A stretch of 34,761 nucleotides of DNA from Lactiplantibacillus garii (GTDB lineage Bacteria; Bacillota; Bacilli; Lactobacillales; Lactobacillaceae). The translations under genes were made by a program, and so were the position numbers. Below are positions 23,554 through 30,836 of this stretch, piece by piece. The stretch lies in the NCBI RefSeq assembly GCF_003885105.1, contig NZ_QWZQ01000035.1, positions 1-34,761 of the forward strand, written 5' to 3'. The notes below the pieces were generated by a model. The model was not told where the DNA came from. It ran no database searches and saw nothing but the letters and a program-made list of their open reading frames with translations. Every line of letters begins with the position of its first letter. Position 1 is the stretch's first letter.

Positions 23554-23567
23554 ACTTATTTTTTGTT

Positions 23568-23600
23568 AACACTTCCGTTTTTCGATAAACTGGAAGTGTT
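23568..23600 (+). promoter_or_regulatory. Leader hairpin of the ABC transporter operon
   Basis: AACACTTCC (23568-23576) and GGAAGTGTT (23592-23600) pair, with an inner GTTT/AAAC extension and a small loop. It sits in the first part of the leader and ends 12 bases before the ribosome binding site. It is not followed by T, so it is not a terminator. It could be an operator or an mRNA stability element. Confidence 0.5.
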
Positions 23601-23627
23601 GCAAAAAAGACTAGGAGTGTGTTGATA

Positions 23628-24431
23628 ATGAAAAGTTGGGTTAAAAAACTAGGTTTAGCCGTTTTTGGGGTCGCGTTAGCCGTCACTTTAACGGCCTGCG
23701 GAAGCAAGTCTAGTAGCACCTCAACCAGTAACAACTTGGGACTACAAAAATCGGGGACGCTTACCATCGGTCTGGAAGGTACTTTCCAGCCGTACAGTTA
23801 CCGTAAAAATGGTAAGTTGACCGGGTTTGAAGTTGACTTAGGGAAGGCCGTTGCCAAAAAAATGGGCTTAAAGGCCAAGTTCGTCCCAACTAAGTTCGAT
23901 TCGTTAATTGCCGGGTTAAACGGGAACAAGTACGACGTGATTTTAAATAACATGGCGGAAAATTCCCAGCGAAAGCAAAAGTATTTGTTCTCCACCCCGT
24001 ACATTTATTCCAAGGCCCAGTTGGCCGTTAAAAAGAATTCCAGCATCAAAAAAATTACTGATATCAAGGGTAAAAAAGTCGCTCAAACAACGACTAGTAA
24101 CAACGCGAGTGACGCTAAACGCTTAGGCGCTACCGTAACCCCAACGGACGGGTTCCAACAATCCATCGACCTCGTTACGCAGGGTCGGGTTGCCGGGACG
24201 ATCAACTCCCGTGAAGCGTTCTACGCCTACTTTAAACAAAACCCGAAGGCCAACATCAAATTAATTGACGCCGGTAGCGAGATTCCCGCCCAGAAGATTG
24301 CGGCGATGATCTCAAAGCAACACCCGAAGATGCAAAAACAAGTTTCTAAGGCAATCCAAGAACTACGTAAAGACGGCACCCTCAAAAAGCTCTCTAATAA
24401 GTACTTTGGCGGAAACGTCACGGATAAATAG
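23628..24431 (+). CDS. Amino-acid ABC transporter, substrate-binding lipoprotein
   Basis: A 267-residue lipoprotein of the SBP_bac_3 family. The signal peptide ends in the lipobox LTAC, with Cys24 as the lipidated residue, followed by a serine-rich linker. The binding domain runs from GTLTIGLEGTFQPYSY, through GFEVDLGKAVAKKMG and the DVILNNMAENSQRK hinge, to TTTSNNASDAKR. The last residues (LRKDGTLKKLSNKYFGG) are the usual end. It captures a polar amino acid, possibly cystine, glutamine or a similar one, at the outer surface. The start is ATG 23628 with AGGAG 10 bases before it; an upstream GTG is unlikely. Confidence 0.9.
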   Translation: MKSWVKKLGLAVFGVALAVTLTACGSKSSSTSTSNNLGLQKSGTLTIGLEGTFQPYSYRKNGKLTGFEVDLGKAVAKKMGLKAKFVPTKFDSLIAGLNGNKYDVILNNMAENSQRKQKYLFSTPYIYSKAQLAVKKNSSIKKITDIKGKKVAQTTTSNNASDAKRLGATVTPTDGFQQSIDLVTQGRVAGTINSREAFYAYFKQNPKANIKLIDAGSEIPAQKIAAMISKQHPKMQKQVSKAIQELRKDGTLKKLSNKYFGGNVTDK

Positions 24432-24438
24432 CCACACT

Positions 24439-24460
24439 TCGCCGGGCATCATTCCGGCGA
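24439..24460 (+). other. Intercistronic hairpin between binding protein and permease
   Basis: TCGCCGG (24439-24445) and CCGGCGA (24454-24460) pair around 8 bases without a T-run. Such stems often protect the upstream message and raise the amount of binding protein over permease. Confidence 0.5.
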
Positions 24461-24498
24461 TTACATAGCACCATCACTTATTTCACAGGAGGATTTTC

Positions 24499-25206
24499 AT
24501 GGATTCAATCTGGCACATTATCGTCACCTCGGCACCGCAGATTGCCGTTGCGGGCTTAAAGTACACCATTCCGATTGCCATTATTTCGTTTGCCATCGGC
24601 CTCATTCTGGCCGTCTTAACCGCGCTAGTTAAGCTATCTCCACGCCGCGGCTGGTTTTCAATTTTAAAAGCGGTGGCCTACTTTTACGTTTGGCTATTCC
24701 GTAGTACCCCGTTACTAGTGCAATTATTTATCGTCTACTTCGGCCTGCCCTACCTCAAAATTAAGGGGATTTGGCCCAACGGGATTCAGCTTGATCCGTG
24801 GACGGCCGGGATTGCGACCTTTTCTTTAAACACCGGGGCTTACTGTGCCGAAACGATTCGGGCCGCCATCTTGTCAATCCCCCAAGGTCAGTGGGAAGCC
24901 GCCTATTCAATCGGTATGACCAAAACGCAGGTTTTACGGCGCATCATTTTACCGCAGGCCGCCCGCGTTTCGTTACCGCCGCTCTCCAACAGCTTCATTA
25001 GTTTGGTCAAGGATACGTCGTTAGCCGCCTCAATCACGATTATCGAAATGTTTGAAGTCAGCCAACAAATCGCCGCCGAAAACTACCAGCCGCTCGTCAT
25101 GTATTCGCTGGTCGCCGCGTTTTACGCCGTCTTATGTACCGTTTTAAGCTGGCTGCAGGGCTACTTAGAAAAACGAACGTCCCGTTACTTACGCCCACTT
25201 AATTAG
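24499..25206 (+). CDS. Amino-acid ABC transporter permease
   Basis: A 235-residue HisM/TcyL-type permease with about five membrane segments. The EAA-type coupling loop WEAAYSIGMTKTQVLRRIILPQAARVSLPPLSN is present, which contacts the ATPase. FRSTPLLVQLF is the usual early motif. It follows the binding protein after 67 bases and is 11 bases before the ATPase. A single permease gene implies a homodimer in the membrane. GGAGG lies 8 bases before the ATG. Confidence 0.92.
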   Translation: MDSIWHIIVTSAPQIAVAGLKYTIPIAIISFAIGLILAVLTALVKLSPRRGWFSILKAVAYFYVWLFRSTPLLVQLFIVYFGLPYLKIKGIWPNGIQLDPWTAGIATFSLNTGAYCAETIRAAILSIPQGQWEAAYSIGMTKTQVLRRIILPQAARVSLPPLSNSFISLVKDTSLAASITIIEMFEVSQQIAAENYQPLVMYSLVAAFYAVLCTVLSWLQGYLEKRTSRYLRPLN

Positions 25207-25217
25207 GAGGTCCCGCC

Positions 25218-25979
25218 ATGATTAAATTTGAACACGTTCAAAAAACGTTTGGCGACCACCAAGCGTTGAGTGACATCAACACCACCTTTAACGCCCACGA
25301 AACGACCGTTATCGTCGGCCCGTCCGGTTCCGGTAAATCAACATTACTTCGTTCTTTAAACTTATTAGAGCGGCCCGAAAGCGGGCTGTACCACTTTAAC
25401 GACCAGACGATCGACTTTGCAAAGCCGCTGACGAGTAAAACCGTCCTAAACGTCCGCCGCAAAACCGGGATGGTCTTTCAAGATTACAACCTCTTCCCCC
25501 ACCTCAGCGTACTTAAAAACGTGATGGAGGGTCCGGTTCAGGTCTTGAAACAAAAACCAAGTGCGGCTAAGCAAACCGCCCTCGACCTCCTCACTAAAGT
25601 GGGCTTAGCGGATAAGGCCAACGCTTTTCCGGGCCAGCTTTCCGGTGGGCAGCAGCAACGGGTCGCCATCGCTCGTTCACTCGCGATGAACCCCGAATAC
25701 GTCTTACTAGACGAACCAACCAGCGCCCTCGATCCCGAATTGGAAGCCGGCGTCCTGCGAGTCTTACTGGCATTGGCACAGGAAGACAACTCGATGATCA
25801 TCGTGACCCACAATATGGAATTTGCCCGGGCCGTTGCCGATAAGATTCTCTTCGTAGAAGACGGTAAAATTTTATTTGACGGCACCCCCGCGGAATTCTT
25901 TAAGCAACCGACCCAACGCATTGCGGACTTCCTAGCCGCCATGACCTTTACCACCATTTCAGACAAAGCTAATCAATAA
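25218..25979 (+). CDS. Amino-acid ABC transporter ATP-binding protein
   Basis: A 253-residue ATPase with Walker A GPSGSGKST (35-43), a Q-loop at DYNLFPHLSV, signature LSGGQQQR, Walker B YVLLDEPTSALDPE, and the H-loop in IIVTHNMEFARAVAD. It belongs to the GlnQ/TcyN group for polar amino acids. It completes the binding protein-permease-ATPase operon. AGGAGG lies 8 bases upstream of the ATG. The operon ends at the terminator 25996-26029. Confidence 0.93.
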   Translation: MIKFEHVQKTFGDHQALSDINTTFNAHETTVIVGPSGSGKSTLLRSLNLLERPESGLYHFNDQTIDFAKPLTSKTVLNVRRKTGMVFQDYNLFPHLSVLKNVMEGPVQVLKQKPSAAKQTALDLLTKVGLADKANAFPGQLSGGQQQRVAIARSLAMNPEYVLLDEPTSALDPELEAGVLRVLLALAQEDNSMIIVTHNMEFARAVADKILFVEDGKILFDGTPAEFFKQPTQRIADFLAAMTFTTISDKANQ

Positions 25980-25995
25980 GTTTCACCCTGTTCAA

Positions 25996-26029
25996 GGCCC
26001 GTTTGACTTCAAGTTGAACGGGTCTTTTT
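25996..26029 (+). terminator. Terminator of the amino-acid ABC operon
   Basis: The stem 25996-26007 pairs with 26013-26024 (CCCGTT/AACGGG core), with some G-T pairs and a 5-base loop, followed by TTTTT. Confidence 0.75.
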
Positions 26030-26040
26030 GTCGAGGTTAG

Positions 26041-26069
26041 TTGACACAACGAGGGGCTTATCCTATACT
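26041..26069 (+). promoter_or_regulatory. Near-consensus promoter of the PadR operon
   Basis: TTGACA (26041-26046) and TATACT (26064-26069) are exactly 17 bases apart. It is the best promoter in the window. It also shows that a longer PadR frame opening at 26041 cannot be real. Confidence 0.8.
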
Positions 26070-26081
26070 ACGAATTGAACA

Positions 26082-26102
26082 ATACTATACGACGTATAAT
26101 AT
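26082..26102. promoter_or_regulatory. 21-bp palindrome, probable PadR operator
   Basis: ATACTATACG and CGTATAATAT are arms around A26092 with a single unmatched pair. It lies between the predicted start point and the ribosome binding site, the expected place for an autorepressor. Confidence 0.6.
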
Positions 26103-26118
26103 CGCAGGAGGAATAATG

Positions 26119-26442
26119 ATGGCCATTCAAATTAGTTCCGAATTACTGGACGGCTGCGTGTTAGCGTGTTTAAAAACGCAAGATTACTACGGCTACGCAC
26201 TAACCCAACGCCTACAGGCTTCCATTTCCGTTTCTGAATCGACCCTCTATCCCGTTTTGCGGCGATTAAAAAAGAACGGCTGGGTCACCACGTACGATCA
26301 AGCCTATCAGGGGCGGAACCGGCGTTACTACCAAATTACGACGACCGGCGAAGCACAACTAACCACCATTCAGAAAGATTGGGCAACCTATAACCAAGCA
26401 ATTAATACCTTACTTCAAGGTCAAGGAGGAGCGTTGGCATGA
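26119..26442 (+). CDS. PadR-family transcriptional regulator
   Basis: A 107-residue PadR-like winged-helix protein: LLDGCVLACLKTQDYYGYALTQRL, SESTLYPVLRRLKKNGWV, the wing, and RRYYQITTTGEAQL, all typical of the short subfamily. AGGAGG lies 7 bases before the ATG at 26119, preferred over the ATG one codon earlier (4 bases). A palindromic operator overlaps its leader, so it likely represses itself. Its stop overlaps the start of the DUF1700 gene (ATGA), so the two are coupled. PadR proteins of this context often respond to cell-envelope or toxic compounds, but the inducer is unknown. Confidence 0.9.
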   Translation: MAIQISSELLDGCVLACLKTQDYYGYALTQRLQASISVSESTLYPVLRRLKKNGWVTTYDQAYQGRNRRYYQITTTGEAQLTTIQKDWATYNQAINTLLQGQGGALA

Positions 26443-27077
26443 ACAACTACTTAGATAAATTTAACGCCTTACTCGTTCAGCTGAAGGATACTGAACGAGA
26501 AGAAGTCGTTGAATTTTACCGGGAATACTTACTGGACGCGCAGATTCAAGAATATGACGAGTGCGTGGCCGAACTGGGGACACCCAAACAACTAGCCCGT
26601 AAAGTCCTCGCCGACTATTCAATTAAGTTTAATGAAGACCTCAACGGTAATACTTCTAAAACGCAACAATCCCGGGCCGGAATTCGAACAATTTGGTGGG
26701 TCGTTTTAGCCCTGATCTCCACACCCATCACCATTCCAGCCTTACTCGTCATCGCGCTGGCCCTCGTGGTGATCGCCGCCCTCGCCTTTGCGGCGGTTGC
26801 GACCGTCGCCGCGTTAATTTTCGCTGCCACCATGCTGGCCATTTCGATGTTAGTTGCCGGTGTTGGCGTAATTGGCCAATCCGTTTGGGTCGCCTGCTTC
26901 TACATCGGTGCCGGTTTGACGGTACTCGGTGGCGAATTACTCGTTGCCCCGATCGTTATCTGGTTCGTTAACCTAATTATTCAGGGGATTTCAATCCTCG
27001 TTCAACGACTGTACCACCGGTTCGTCAAAAAAAACCGTGCTGAGAGAGGAGGCCGCCACCATGCGAAAAACCGTTAA
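26439..27077 (+). CDS. DUF1700 (HAAS-domain) membrane protein
   Basis: A 212-residue protein. Residues 1-65 form the HAAS helical region (MNNYLDKFNALLVQL, EVVEFYREYLLDA, ELGTPKQLARKVLADY), as in DUF1700. Membrane segments lie at about 90-110, 112-136 and 140-185. A very basic tail ends the protein. It overlaps PadR by 4 bases and the next gene by 17 bases, so expression is tightly coupled. DUF1700 proteins usually sit beside PadR regulators and are thought to act as membrane partners. The biochemical role is not known. Confidence 0.85.
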   Translation: MNNYLDKFNALLVQLKDTEREEVVEFYREYLLDAQIQEYDECVAELGTPKQLARKVLADYSIKFNEDLNGNTSKTQQSRAGIRTIWWVVLALISTPITIPALLVIALALVVIAALAFAAVATVAALIFAATMLAISMLVAGVGVIGQSVWVACFYIGAGLTVLGGELLVAPIVIWFVNLIIQGISILVQRLYHRFVKKNRAERGGRHHAKNR

Positions 27078-27993
27078 AGTCGGCGTTATTTTATTGGTAC
27101 TCGGCGTCATTATGTTAATCTTTGGGATCGCCAATAACGGCATTCAATCCGTTTACTGGGAAAAGGGCTTTAAAGTCGTTAAAACTCACGAAAAGACTTA
27201 CCAACCAAAAAAGATTACGGACATTACATTAAGCAGTAATGAAGACGTGGTCATTGAACGTGGCGACGTCGCGACCATTAAAGTCACAACAACCCGCAAA
27301 CTTGCTGACGTCGAAATCAACAATGGTCACGTGACCATTAGCTCCAGTTCTCCAACCGCGACGTCCGACACGGTTGGCTACATGTTTAACGACGGTAGCG
27401 AAAGTAACCGAATCGTGATCACCATCCCCAAACGCACCACGGTTAACTGGATCAAGGATACTGACAAACAATTTGGTGACGTAAACGTCCAAAACGTCAC
27501 CGCTAAGCACGTCCAATTGTTAAACGGCAACGGCGACGTTCGATTATCCAGCGTTAACATTAAAAACCAGGCCGAGTTTTCAGCGGACACCTTACATTTA
27601 ACTGACGTTACCGCTCCCACCCTAAAAGCCAAGGGAAGTGACGTTACCATCAGCGACAGTCACTTTAACGACGGTGCGTCGAAGGTCCAATCCAATGATG
27701 GTGATATTAAGATTGGGGAAACTCAGTTCAAAACGGCCAAGGTCCATTCAGACGATGGCGATATCCGTTTAAACCAAAACCACGTTACCAGCCTCAGCGC
27801 CACCACCGACGACGGTGACATTCATTTGTCAGCCAATAAAAGGGTTGGGGTTTACGCCCAAACCGACGATGGCGACCTCAGTATTTTTGGCTACCGCAGC
27901 GATACTGATCAAAGTTACCATTACAATAAAACGGCTAAACAGCAGTACCACCTGACTTCCGGTGACGGTGACGTTACCGCAACGGCAGCCTAA
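27061..27993 (+). CDS. DUF4097-family beta-repeat protein, membrane-anchored
   Basis: A 310-residue protein with an N-terminal membrane segment (about 5-25, VILLVLGVIMLIFGIA) and an outer region of repeated beta-strands. DGDI-type turns recur (NDGDIKIG, DDGDIRLN, DDGDIHLS, DDGDLSIF, GDGDVTAT), the mark of DUF4097/LiaG-like parallel beta folds. The start is ATG 27061 with AGAGGAGG 8 bases upstream; a codon at 27037 would lengthen it by 8 residues without reason. It forms a three-gene operon with PadR and DUF1700. It is likely a surface-exposed sensor or scaffold, without known function. Confidence 0.87.
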   Translation: MRKTVKVGVILLVLGVIMLIFGIANNGIQSVYWEKGFKVVKTHEKTYQPKKITDITLSSNEDVVIERGDVATIKVTTTRKLADVEINNGHVTISSSSPTATSDTVGYMFNDGSESNRIVITIPKRTTVNWIKDTDKQFGDVNVQNVTAKHVQLLNGNGDVRLSSVNIKNQAEFSADTLHLTDVTAPTLKAKGSDVTISDSHFNDGASKVQSNDGDIKIGETQFKTAKVHSDDGDIRLNQNHVTSLSATTDDGDIHLSANKRVGVYAQTDDGDLSIFGYRSDTDQSYHYNKTAKQQYHLTSGDGDVTATAA

Positions 27994-28012
27994 AAAAGTA
28001 GCCTAAAACCTT

Positions 28013-28058
28013 AAGGGGCGTAAATGACTCAAAGTAAACTGAGTCATTTACGCCCCTT
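28013..28058. terminator. Perfect 19-bp terminator between convergent genes
   Basis: The arm 28013-28031 (AAGGGGCGTAAATGACTCA) pairs perfectly with 28040-28058 around an 8-base loop. It ends the PadR operon and, on the other strand, the YdcF-like gene. Confidence 0.8.
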
Positions 28059-28092
28059 GTATTTTCGTAGTGATGGTACCAAAAGTTACTTT

Positions 28093-29208
28093 TTACAACT
28101 GACCATTATAAATATCGAACCAAACTAAGACTAACGACAGGATAAACATACCGATAAACGCGACCAGGTGCCACCACTTGTTGCGCACGAAGATGGCAAT
28201 GTATTCACGAATAATCGCGTCCGGTAAAAAGAACCGGGCCGTTCGAGCACCAATACCGTCCGCTTTTAAGCCGGCCTGCTTAGCAAACATCCCGGCCCGA
28301 AACGTGTGGTAATTATTGGTAACAAAAATTGTTCGCGGCTTTTCAACCGGCCCCTGATCGATTAAAGCTTTACTGTACTGCATATTTTGGAGGGTCGTTT
28401 TAGAACGCGTCTCCGCCCAGCCGTGTTCTGCCGGTAGTCCGTGTTTAACGGCGTAATCCAGCATGGCTTGCCCTTCCGGGACGGTTTCATCGGCACCCTG
28501 CCCCCCGGAGAAAATCATGACGGCCGGGTGCTGGGTCTTGGCCTGCTGCTTCTTATAAAACGCTAACCCGCGCATAATCCGTTGACCAAGTAACGGCGAC
28601 ACCTGGTCACCGTCTAACAGGCCGGCACCCAGCACAATAATGTAGTCTTGCCTAAGTCGCGGCCAATTAAATTGGTAAATGACCAACATTGTCAGGTAGT
28701 TATAAAACCAAAACGCCACGTAAAAAATAACCAGATTCGGGAAAATTGCCATCCAGTAACTAACCGGTTGGGGCACGTGGTTGCTAATTGTGTTGCCAAC
28801 AAACGGTAAAATTAAAATTGCCAATCCCAAGAATAAGGTCAACATGTTCGCCACCGTATGACTTTCGCGTCGCCAGACGATCCACGCGTTCCAGAGCAGC
28901 AGAAACGCTTGTAAAACAAACACTAAGCTCAGTAACATTAAAAATAGCACAAACAGCGTCCCACAAATGATAATCAACCAGTGATTGTTCGTTCCAAAAA
29001 TTGACATCGCCAGTAACGCTAGAAACGAATAGAAAAATAGCGAAAACCAAATGCCGTTGCTTAGTCGCACCTTATTATGATGATAACGCCAAGTAAAAAT
29101 CACCCCGAAAGTTATCGGAACGAGCCACGCCCAGTAAGCCATTGCTGGAATCGGGACCCAAACCGCCGAATTGTTCACGCCAACACCCCCATTGATGATT
29201 AATTTCAT
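28093..29208 (-). CDS. YdcF-like (DUF218) membrane protein
   Basis: A 371-residue protein. The first half has about six membrane segments. The DUF218/ElyC domain follows: DYIIVLGAGLLDGDQVSPLL, SGGQGADETVPEGQAMLDYAV, TRSKTTLQNMQYSK and FVTNNYHTFRAGMFAKQAGL. A final membrane segment lies near residue 350. The family is linked to envelope biogenesis (ElyC/SanA), and the domain resembles nucleotide- or SAM-binding folds. The exact role is unknown. It is monocistronic on the minus strand. Confidence 0.85.
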   Translation of the reverse strand: MKLIINGGVGVNNSAVWVPIPAMAYWAWLVPITFGVIFTWRYHHNKVRLSNGIWFSLFFYSFLALLAMSIFGTNNHWLIIICGTLFVLFLMLLSLVFVLQAFLLLWNAWIVWRRESHTVANMLTLFLGLAILILPFVGNTISNHVPQPVSYWMAIFPNLVIFYVAFWFYNYLTMLVIYQFNWPRLRQDYIIVLGAGLLDGDQVSPLLGQRIMRGLAFYKKQQAKTQHPAVMIFSGGQGADETVPEGQAMLDYAVKHGLPAEHGWAETRSKTTLQNMQYSKALIDQGPVEKPRTIFVTNNYHTFRAGMFAKQAGLKADGIGARTARFFLPDAIIREYIAIFVRNKWWHLVAFIGMFILSLVLVWFDIYNGQL

Positions 29209-29259
29209 GTTTTATAATAGCATATTTAATTAACCAACCAGTACCGGGACCCGTTCTAA

Positions 29260-30015
29260 TTACTTCAACTGTTTCTGGGCGTTATAGAAATTGCGGTAAG
29301 CTAAGTAGCAGGCAATGATCGAACCCAAGCTGGTTGCCGACAGCAACATGAAGGTCACCATGATCTGGTACTTGATGGCCCGCACCGGATCGACGCCGGC
29401 AAAAATCAATCCCGACATCATCCCCGGCAAACTAACTAGTCCCACCGTTTTGGCAGAATCAATGGTCGGGGCCATTCCGGTCCGGATTGCTTCACGGACA
29501 ATGGCGATCGACGCGTCAAGCAAGTTGGCCCCCAGTGCGAGTCGTTCCAAAACACCCTGCCGCTGATCGTGAAACTGACTATTAAGACTACGAAACGCTA
29601 ACCCAATCGCCACCATCGAGTTTGACGCAATCATCCCGGAAATTGGAATCATCTGTGACGGGATAAACTTGATGGCACCCGACAACACGAGCACGCCCAG
29701 CGTTACCCCGGTACTAGCTAGGATTGCCAGTAGTGAGATGGGCAGGGCGTGGTCGATGCCCGCGCCCCGCTTTTTAGCGTTCCAAGCCGCGTTAAAAATG
29801 ATAAAGCCCATCATGGCAAGTGTCAGCCACAAGTTATTGACCCGAAAAATATACTTTAACAAGTACCCCACGATAAACAGTTGGACCACGGCGCGGACAA
29901 CGCCCACCACGATGTCCTTGTCTAATCCCAATTTTTGCCACAAGCTAATTCCCAGCGCAACCAACACCAGCATGGCAGCTAGAAATAGCGACGTATTATT
30001 AACGGCTAAATTCAT
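29260..30015 (-). CDS. fetB: FetB-like ABC permease (UPF0014, YbbM)
   Basis: A 251-residue membrane protein with about seven segments. RAVVQLFIVGYLLKYIF, MIPISGMIASNSMVA and VSLPGMMSGLIFAG are the conserved UPF0014 motifs. It overlaps the ATPase gene by 4 bases. In E. coli the FetAB pair exports iron and protects against peroxide, but the transported species in lactobacilli is not established. Use of the symbol rests on homology by motif. Confidence 0.85.
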   Translation of the reverse strand: MNLAVNNTSLFLAAMLVLVALGISLWQKLGLDKDIVVGVVRAVVQLFIVGYLLKYIFRVNNLWLTLAMMGFIIFNAAWNAKKRGAGIDHALPISLLAILASTGVTLGVLVLSGAIKFIPSQMIPISGMIASNSMVAIGLAFRSLNSQFHDQRQGVLERLALGANLLDASIAIVREAIRTGMAPTIDSAKTVGLVSLPGMMSGLIFAGVDPVRAIKYQIMVTFMLLSATSLGSIIACYLAYRNFYNAQKQLK

Positions 30016-30662
30016 TTTCCCACCTCCAAACGACCATTAACGACCCGCATTAACTGGCTGGCTGCGGCAATCTCCTGCGTATCGTGGGTAATCATGATCG
30101 TTGTCACTCCCCGGTCCTGGTTCAAATGCCGTAACCAGTCGTGGATAATGGTTTTGTTCCCCTCATCCAAGCCGGCCGTTACTTCGTCCAACAGGAGGAC
30201 TTTCGGTAAAAATAAAATATTGCGAATCAGTGCGACCCGTTGCCGCTCCCCACCAGACAAATCGGTGACTTTTTGGTGCAGCGTTTGTTCCGTCAGCCCA
30301 ACGTAAGTCAAAGCTTCCAAAACGTGCGCGGAATCAACCGGCAATTTACGGATTTGATAAGGAAAGGCCACGTTATCTTCCACGGTTGCCCCGAACAGGG
30401 TCGGCTGCTGAAAACAGTACGAAACCTGCCGGCGGTACGCAATTGGGTCGTAATCCTCAATCGGGCGACCATCAAAGAACAATTCGCCACTTGTTTTGGA
30501 AATCATTGACGCGATAATTCGCAACAACGTACTCTTACCACTACCGGACGGCCCGGTCAAAGTCACGTGCGCCCCCGCTGGTATTTCCCAGTTCACGTCG
30601 TGTAAAATTTGTTTATCCCCGACCCGGTAATTAACTTGTTCTAGTGTCATTAAAGCTGTCAC
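30012..30662 (-). CDS. fetA: FetA-like ABC ATP-binding protein (YbbL)
   Basis: A 216-residue ATPase with Walker A GPSGSGKST, a Q-loop at CFQQPTLFGA, signature LSGGERQR, Walker B LLLDEVTAGLD, and ITHDTQEI at the H-loop. The VTAGLD variant and the paired UPF0014 permease identify it as FetA/YbbL. The start is GTG 30662 with GAGGAGG 8 bases upstream; a later ATG is spaced too far. It is transcribed with fetB from the minus-strand promoter at 30700-30729. Confidence 0.87.
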   Translation of the reverse strand: MTALMTLEQVNYRVGDKQILHDVNWEIPAGAHVTLTGPSGSGKSTLLRIIASMISKTSGELFFDGRPIEDYDPIAYRRQVSYCFQQPTLFGATVEDNVAFPYQIRKLPVDSAHVLEALTYVGLTEQTLHQKVTDLSGGERQRVALIRNILFLPKVLLLDEVTAGLDEGNKTIIHDWLRHLNQDRGVTTIMITHDTQEIAAASQLMRVVNGRLEVGK

Positions 30663-30699
30663 TCAAAAGGCCTCCTCACTTTTGTTCTAGTTTAGAATC

Positions 30700-30729
30700 A
30701 TTATAACTAATTGGTTAAACCGTTTTCAA
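30700..30729 (-). promoter_or_regulatory. fetAB promoter
   Basis: On the minus strand TTGAAA (30724-30729) and a perfect TATAAT (30700-30705) are 18 bases apart. Confidence 0.65.
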
Positions 30730-30763
30730 CTACGACGCTCACCCTTTTACCCTGCGCCTAACT

Positions 30764-30792
30764 TTAGTAACTGCCCACCGCCATGCTATAAT
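30764..30792 (+). promoter_or_regulatory. Promoter of the rRNA methyltransferase gene
   Basis: A perfect TATAAT (30787-30792) has TTAGTA (30764-30769) 17 bases before it. The start point is about 40 bases before the ATG. Confidence 0.55.
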
Positions 30793-30836
30793 GTTCTGAA
30801 GGCAGTTCTCACAGAAAACGAGGTTAAGAAATACCT

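Noticed and set aside
25538-25966. 142-codon minus-strand frame inside the ABC ATPase gene
   Set aside because: It lies wholly opposite the Walker and signature motifs and is composition-driven.
26041-26118. Longer start of the PadR protein
   Set aside because: The added codons consist of the promoter and operator, and AGGAGG lies directly before the ATG at 26119.
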